Below, piece by piece: positions 5,998 to 7,967 of a stretch of DNA of 7,967 bases. Source of the DNA: DATEXQ01 sp035256745 (GTDB lineage Bacteria; Patescibacteriota; Microgenomatia; UBA8517); NCBI GenBank assembly GCA_035256745.1, contig DATEXQ010000020.1:1-7967 (forward strand), in the 5' to 3' direction. Position 1 is the stretch's first letter. Each line of letters opens with the position of its first letter. Both the position numbers and the translations under genes were made by a program. The notes under the pieces were generated by a model. The model was not told where the DNA came from and searched no databases. It saw only the letters and a program-made list of their open reading frames with translations.

Positions 5998-6358
5998 GGG
6001 GACGATCTGGTTTCGACGAAAAATGTTCTTTAAAAACTGCAAGTCGAGTTTGGTTTCAACTCGTAAAAAATGAGCCAAAAATTTAAGCGTCAATTCAAAC
6101 AATTACGCTCTCGCTTACGCCTAACAAGGTTAGTTGGCGAGCATTCTAGATTTACGTTTCTTGACCGTATTTTTAGGGTGTAAACCCGTCAAGATGCAGC
6201 TTTAAACCTTTGGTTTAGGGTTTATGGCTAAAGATTATTAAACCTTATCTTGGTTTAATCTGCTGTTCTTTCTAACCAGGAGAAAAATAAGAATAGCTAA
6301 ACTTGTAGATGTTTTTAAGTTATTTTTTCGGACGAGGGTTCGATTCCCTCCGTCTCCA
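5998..6358 (+). ncRNA. ssrA: Transfer-messenger RNA (tmRNA)
   Basis: tmRNA rescues stalled ribosomes and adds a degradation tag. The 5' end GGGGACG (5998-6004) pairs with CGTCTCC (6351-6357), with one G-U pair, and A6358 is the discriminator. The conserved TGGTTTCGACG follows the 5' end. The T arm is GAGGG-TTCGATT-CCCTC (6334-6350). P2 is supported by three blocks: CGAAAAAT/ATTTTTTCG (6017-6024 with 6322-6330, one bulge), TTAAAAAC/GTTTTTAA (6030-6037 with 6311-6318) and CTGCAAG/CTTGTAG (6037-6043 with 6302-6308; C6037 can join only one block). PK1 forms from CGAGTT/AACTCG (6045-6050 with 6058-6063) and TGGTTT/GAGCCA (6051-6056 with 6072-6077). The region 6125-6300 contains the remaining pseudoknots, not resolved here. 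CCA is not encoded (ACAA follows). The RNA is one piece, not permuted. No promoter fits between smpB and ssrA, so it is probably processed from the operon transcript. Confidence 0.95.
6089..6124 (+). other. tmRNA tag-peptide reading frame, VNSNNYALAYA-stop
   Basis: In the frame equivalent to other bacterial tags, the codons from GTC (6089) to GCC (6119-6121) read V-N-S-N-N-Y-A-L-A-Y-A and end at TAA (6122-6124). The NYALA core matches the common ANDENYALAA-type tag. The A at 6085 lies four bases before GTC, as A86 does before the E. coli resume codon, and the PK1-to-codon distance is similar. The other two frames give no short tag with a matching stop. The first tag residue would be the Ala carried by the tmRNA itself. 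Confidence 0.8.
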
Positions 6359-6377
6359 CAAATTGCTCTTTCAAGAA

Positions 6378-6383
6378 TATATT
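6378..6383 (+). promoter_or_regulatory. Possible -10 box upstream of comF
   Basis: TATATT ends 11 bases before the ATG at 6395, the same geometry as the TGCTATAAT promoters in this window, and no Shine-Dalgarno sequence precedes the ATG. It lacks the TG extension and a visible -35 box. Read-through from ssrA, 36 bases upstream, is an alternative, as no terminator hairpin is evident between them. Confidence 0.3.
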
Positions 6384-6394
6384 TAAATTCGCTA

Positions 6395-7069
6395 ATGGCT
6401 ATTTTAGATTTAGTTTTTCCTCGTAAATGTCTAAATTGCGGTAAAGATGGTTCATATCTTTGTGCCAAGTGCACAGATAATATTAAAGAGCTGCTTCAAA
6501 TTTGTCCTGTATGCGAAAGGTTCTCAATTAGCGGAAAAACTCATGCAAGATGTACTTCTTTTATATCCTGCAATGGTTTATTTTCGGTTTGGCCTTATAA
6601 GGGAGTAATAAGAAAAGCATTAATAGCTTTAAAATATAAATTTGCATATGAGATTGCCCAAGAAATTTCAGATAATTTAACCAGAAAACTTTCTAAAACT
6701 TTCTTTATCAATTTAAAAAATCCAATATTGATTCCGATTCCCCTACATACTTTAAGAAAAAATTGGAGAGGCTTTAACCAGACGGAAGTTATGGGAAAGA
6801 TTATTGCAGAAAGATTTAACTGGCGATTTGAACCAGGATTTCTTGTTCGAAGAAAGATAATAAGTCCACAAACAGGTTTGGGAAAAATGGAAAGGAAAGA
6901 GAATGTCAAAGGAGTTTTTGGCATTAATAATAAGATTATTAATGCCAGATACTCTACCTTGATTTTATTCGATGACGTTTGGACAACAGGTTCAACCATA
7001 AAGGAAGCTGCAGTAATTATAAAAAGAAATTATCAAAATCCCGTTTGGAGTTTGACTGTTGCCAGATAA
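6395..7069 (+). CDS. comF: ComF family protein (zinc-finger phosphoribosyltransferase-like, competence)
   Basis: 224 residues, the usual length for ComF/GntX proteins. The N-terminus is the typical LDLVFPRKCLNCG start, with paired cysteines C12/C15 and C23/C26, then C37/C40 and C53/C59, forming zinc-finger-like knuckles. The C-terminal half is a phosphoribosyltransferase fold: IPIPLH (113-118), the family signature WRGFNQT (124-130), SPQTGL (157-162), the RKENVKGVF stretch (167-175), and the PRPP loop LILFDDVWTTGST (189-201) with D193, D194, T197, T198 and G199. In naturally competent bacteria ComF is needed for handling incoming single-stranded DNA. Many genomes carry it without other obvious competence genes, so the exact role here is open. 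The pilin-like genes at the left of the window make DNA uptake plausible. Confidence 0.9.
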   Translation: MAILDLVFPRKCLNCGKDGSYLCAKCTDNIKELLQICPVCERFSISGKTHARCTSFISCNGLFSVWPYKGVIRKALIALKYKFAYEIAQEISDNLTRKLSKTFFINLKNPILIPIPLHTLRKNWRGFNQTEVMGKIIAERFNWRFEPGFLVRRKIISPQTGLGKMERKENVKGVFGINNKIINARYSTLILFDDVWTTGSTIKEAAVIIKRNYQNPVWSLTVAR

Positions 7070-7097
7070 TAAAATTGTAGTTATACAAGGCAAGTTC

Positions 7098-7106
7098 TGC
7101 TATAAT
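7098..7106 (+). promoter_or_regulatory. Extended -10 promoter TGCTATAAT of tRNA-Ser(GCT)
   Basis: This is the third exact copy of TGCTATAAT in the window. It ends ten bases before the first base of the tRNA at 7117, so transcription would start about three to four bases upstream of the mature 5' end. TTGTAG at 7075-7080 lies too far upstream (20 bases) to be a convincing -35. The gene 7232-7771 may be transcribed from here as well. Confidence 0.75.
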
Positions 7107-7116
7107 TTACTCGTTT

Positions 7117-7203
7117 GGTGGGGTGGCCGAGCGGTTTAAGGCGAAGGTTCGCTAAACCTTTGTCCCCAAAAGGGACTCGCAGGTTCGAATCCTGTCCCCA
7201 CCG
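7117..7203 (+). tRNA. tRNA-Ser(GCT)
   Basis: The acceptor stem GGTGGGG (7117-7123) pairs fully with CCCCACC (7196-7202), and G7203 is the Ser-type discriminator. The D stem is GCC/GGC. The anticodon stem AAGGT/ACCTT (7144-7148 with 7156-7160) encloses TCGCTAA, giving anticodon GCT (7151-7153) for AGC/AGT serine codons. A long class II variable arm with GTCCC/GGGAC is present, as expected for serine. The T arm loop is TTCGAAT. CCA is not encoded; GC follows the acceptor stem. Confidence 0.95.
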
Positions 7204-7231
7204 CTTAGCTAGATACATTGTTTAATAATTT

Positions 7232-7771
7232 ATGCCTGCTCAAATAGAAGAAACCAAAAAAAAAGAGGAAGAAACAGTAGGACAAGAATTAATTCAGGAA
7301 AAAGAACTTTTTGTTTGGTCTGCACCAACAAGACCCTTTAAAAGAAGAGATAGGGAGTTTTATATCACAATATCTGTAATAGCAGGAATTGTCGGTTTAA
7401 TTCTTTTTTTTACAGAAGGATTGGTACCCGTAATTTTAATTATCTCTTTGATATTTCTTTTTTATATATTAAGTACAGTTGAGCCTGAGGTAATAGAATA
7501 CAAGTTTACAAATAAGTGTATAAAAATTGCGGACACAAAAGTTGAATGGAGTCTTTTAACAAGATTTTGGTTTTCAAGAAGATATAATAGTGAACTATTG
7601 ATATTTGAAAAGACTACCTTACCGGGAAGGGTTGAGCTGGTTATTGACGGGGCTGATAAGGAGAAGATAAGAGAAGTTTTAAGAAAATATGTGATAGAAG
7701 AAGAAACCCCTCTTTCTTTTATGGATAAGTCTGCCAATTGGTTTTCCAAAAAACTGCCTGGAAACAAGTAA
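7232..7771 (+). CDS. Two-helix membrane protein of unknown function with cytoplasmic beta-rich domain
   Basis: 179 residues, family not recognised. Residues 1-25 are charged, rich in Lys, Glu and Gln, and probably disordered. The segment ELFVWSAPTRPFKRRDREFY (25-44 region) leads into a tight membrane hairpin at about 43-61 and 63-81. The remainder (about 85-155) is predicted beta-rich with a closing helix (DKEKIREVLRKYVIEE), and the C-terminus FMDKSANWFSKKL could be amphipathic. The order of disordered tail, helix hairpin, beta domain and closing helix matches the PH-domain protein at 2781-3449, so a divergent PH-like fold is possible, but the DUF304 signature is absent. No Shine-Dalgarno sequence precedes the ATG; the mRNA may come from the tRNA-Ser promoter or a weak local promoter (TACATT at 7214-7219). 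It lies between tRNA genes. Confidence 0.75.
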   Translation: MPAQIEETKKKEEETVGQELIQEKELFVWSAPTRPFKRRDREFYITISVIAGIVGLILFFTEGLVPVILIISLIFLFYILSTVEPEVIEYKFTNKCIKIADTKVEWSLLTRFWFSRRYNSELLIFEKTTLPGRVELVIDGADKEKIREVLRKYVIEEETPLSFMDKSANWFSKKLPGNK

Positions 7772-7794
7772 ACTTGCCCCGAATAAGTTAATAA

Positions 7795-7868
7795 GCGTTC
7801 GTAGCTCAACTGGATAGAGCGTCAGGTTGCGGACTTGAAGGTTGTGAGTTCGACTCTCACCGGACGCA
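7795..7868 (+). tRNA. tRNA-Arg(GCG)
   Basis: The acceptor stem GCGTTCG (7795-7801) pairs with CGGACGC (7861-7867), with one G-U pair, and A7868 is the discriminator. The D stem GCTC/GAGC encloses AACTGGATA, which includes the A20-type base used as an arginine identity element. The anticodon stem TCAGG/CTTGA (7822-7826 with 7834-7838) encloses TTGCGGA, giving GCG (7829-7831), which reads CGC and CGT. The variable loop is AGGTT and the T arm is GTGAG-TTCGACT-CTCAC. CCA is not encoded. Most bacteria read these codons with tRNA-Arg(ACG), modified to inosine. Confidence 0.92.
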
Positions 7869-7874
7869 CTTTAG

Positions 7875-7961
7875 GGAGGGTTGGCTGAGTGGTTTATGGC
7901 GCGGGTTTCGAAAACCCGTGGACGAAAGTCCTCACAGGTTCGAATCCTGTACCCTCCGCCA
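7875..7961 (+). tRNA. tRNA-Ser(CGA), with encoded CCA
   Basis: The acceptor stem GGAGGGT (7875-7881) pairs with ACCCTCC (7951-7957), G7958 is the discriminator, and CCA follows at 7959-7961. The D stem is GCT/GGC with one G-U pair. The anticodon stem CGGGT/ACCCG (7902-7906 with 7914-7918) encloses TTCGAAA, giving CGA (7909-7911) for the TCG codon. The class II variable arm has GGAC-GAAA-GTCC. The T arm is ACAGG-TTCGAAT-CCTGT. It follows tRNA-Arg by six bases, so the two are probably co-transcribed. It is the only tRNA in the window with a genomic CCA, which may be chance. Confidence 0.93.
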
Positions 7962-7967
7962 AAAAAA

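Noticed and set aside
6359..6394. Rho-independent terminator after ssrA
   Set aside because: No GC stem followed by a T run is present between the tmRNA 3' end and comF.
6238..6474. Minus-strand open frame of 78 codons across the tmRNA 3' end and the comF start
   Set aside because: It is antisense to ssrA and comF. Its sequence (GDGGNRTLVRKN) is the usual spurious translation of the tmRNA T arm.
6595..6999. 134-codon minus-strand frame inside comF
   Set aside because: It is a shadow of the conserved ComF frame; its hydrophobic composition follows from the antisense of that gene.
7772..7794. Terminator-like AACTT...AAGTT repeat between the 7232-7771 gene and tRNA-Arg
   Set aside because: The stem is only five weak pairs with a nine-base loop and no T run; read-through into the tRNA pair is as likely.
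7462..7809. 115-codon minus-strand frame over the 7232-7771 gene and into tRNA-Arg
   Set aside because: It overlaps a tRNA gene and a better-supported plus-strand gene.

Overview
The window looks like part of a small, AT-rich genome from a Candidate Phyla Radiation (Patescibacteria) bacterium, possibly of the Microgenomates group. The reasons are the T4SS_pilin-type membrane proteins, a bacterial PH-domain protein followed by a very small two-helix protein, tight ATGA gene overlaps, tRNAs that mostly lack an encoded CCA, and recurrent TGCTATAAT promoters placed almost directly on start codons. TGA closes two genes inside ATGA overlaps, so the standard bacterial code applies rather than the TGA=Gly code of some CPR lineages. 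The lineage is an inference; no marker gene here settles it.

Layout. Positions 1-947 (minus strand) hold the head of an apparent type IV secretion / pilus operon: a secreted Cys-rich pilin-like protein, a shorter pilin-like protein, and the first 22 codons of a third gene that runs off the left edge. Positions 948-1010 are a divergent promoter region. Positions 1011-2708 (plus) encode an exported coiled-coil protein with a SpoIID/LytB domain, probably a peptidoglycan lytic enzyme. Positions 2781-6358 form one compact plus-strand unit: a PH-domain membrane protein, a 74-residue two-helix protein, a membrane protein joining a degenerate PP2C-like domain to a predicted beta-propeller, smpB, and ssrA (tmRNA) starting 4 nt after the smpB stop. 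A ComF-type phosphoribosyltransferase (6395-7069), tRNA-Ser(GCT), a two-helix membrane protein of unknown function (7232-7771), tRNA-Arg(GCG) and tRNA-Ser(CGA) follow.

How the parts fit. smpB and ssrA together make the trans-translation system that rescues stalled ribosomes; here they sit at the end of a likely membrane/envelope operon. The tmRNA can be folded by hand at its acceptor stem, P2, PK1 and T arm, and its tag reads VNSNNYALAYA, with an unusual Val resume codon and an ALAYA end. Pilin-like proteins and ComF in one window fit DNA uptake or surface attachment in an organism that depends on other cells, but no ComEA or ComEC is visible.

The least explained parts are the PH / two-helix / pseudo-PP2C-propeller set linked to trans-translation, the shared extended -10 promoters that predict leaderless mRNAs, and five tandem 7-nt units inside the signal-peptide region of the SpoIID gene.
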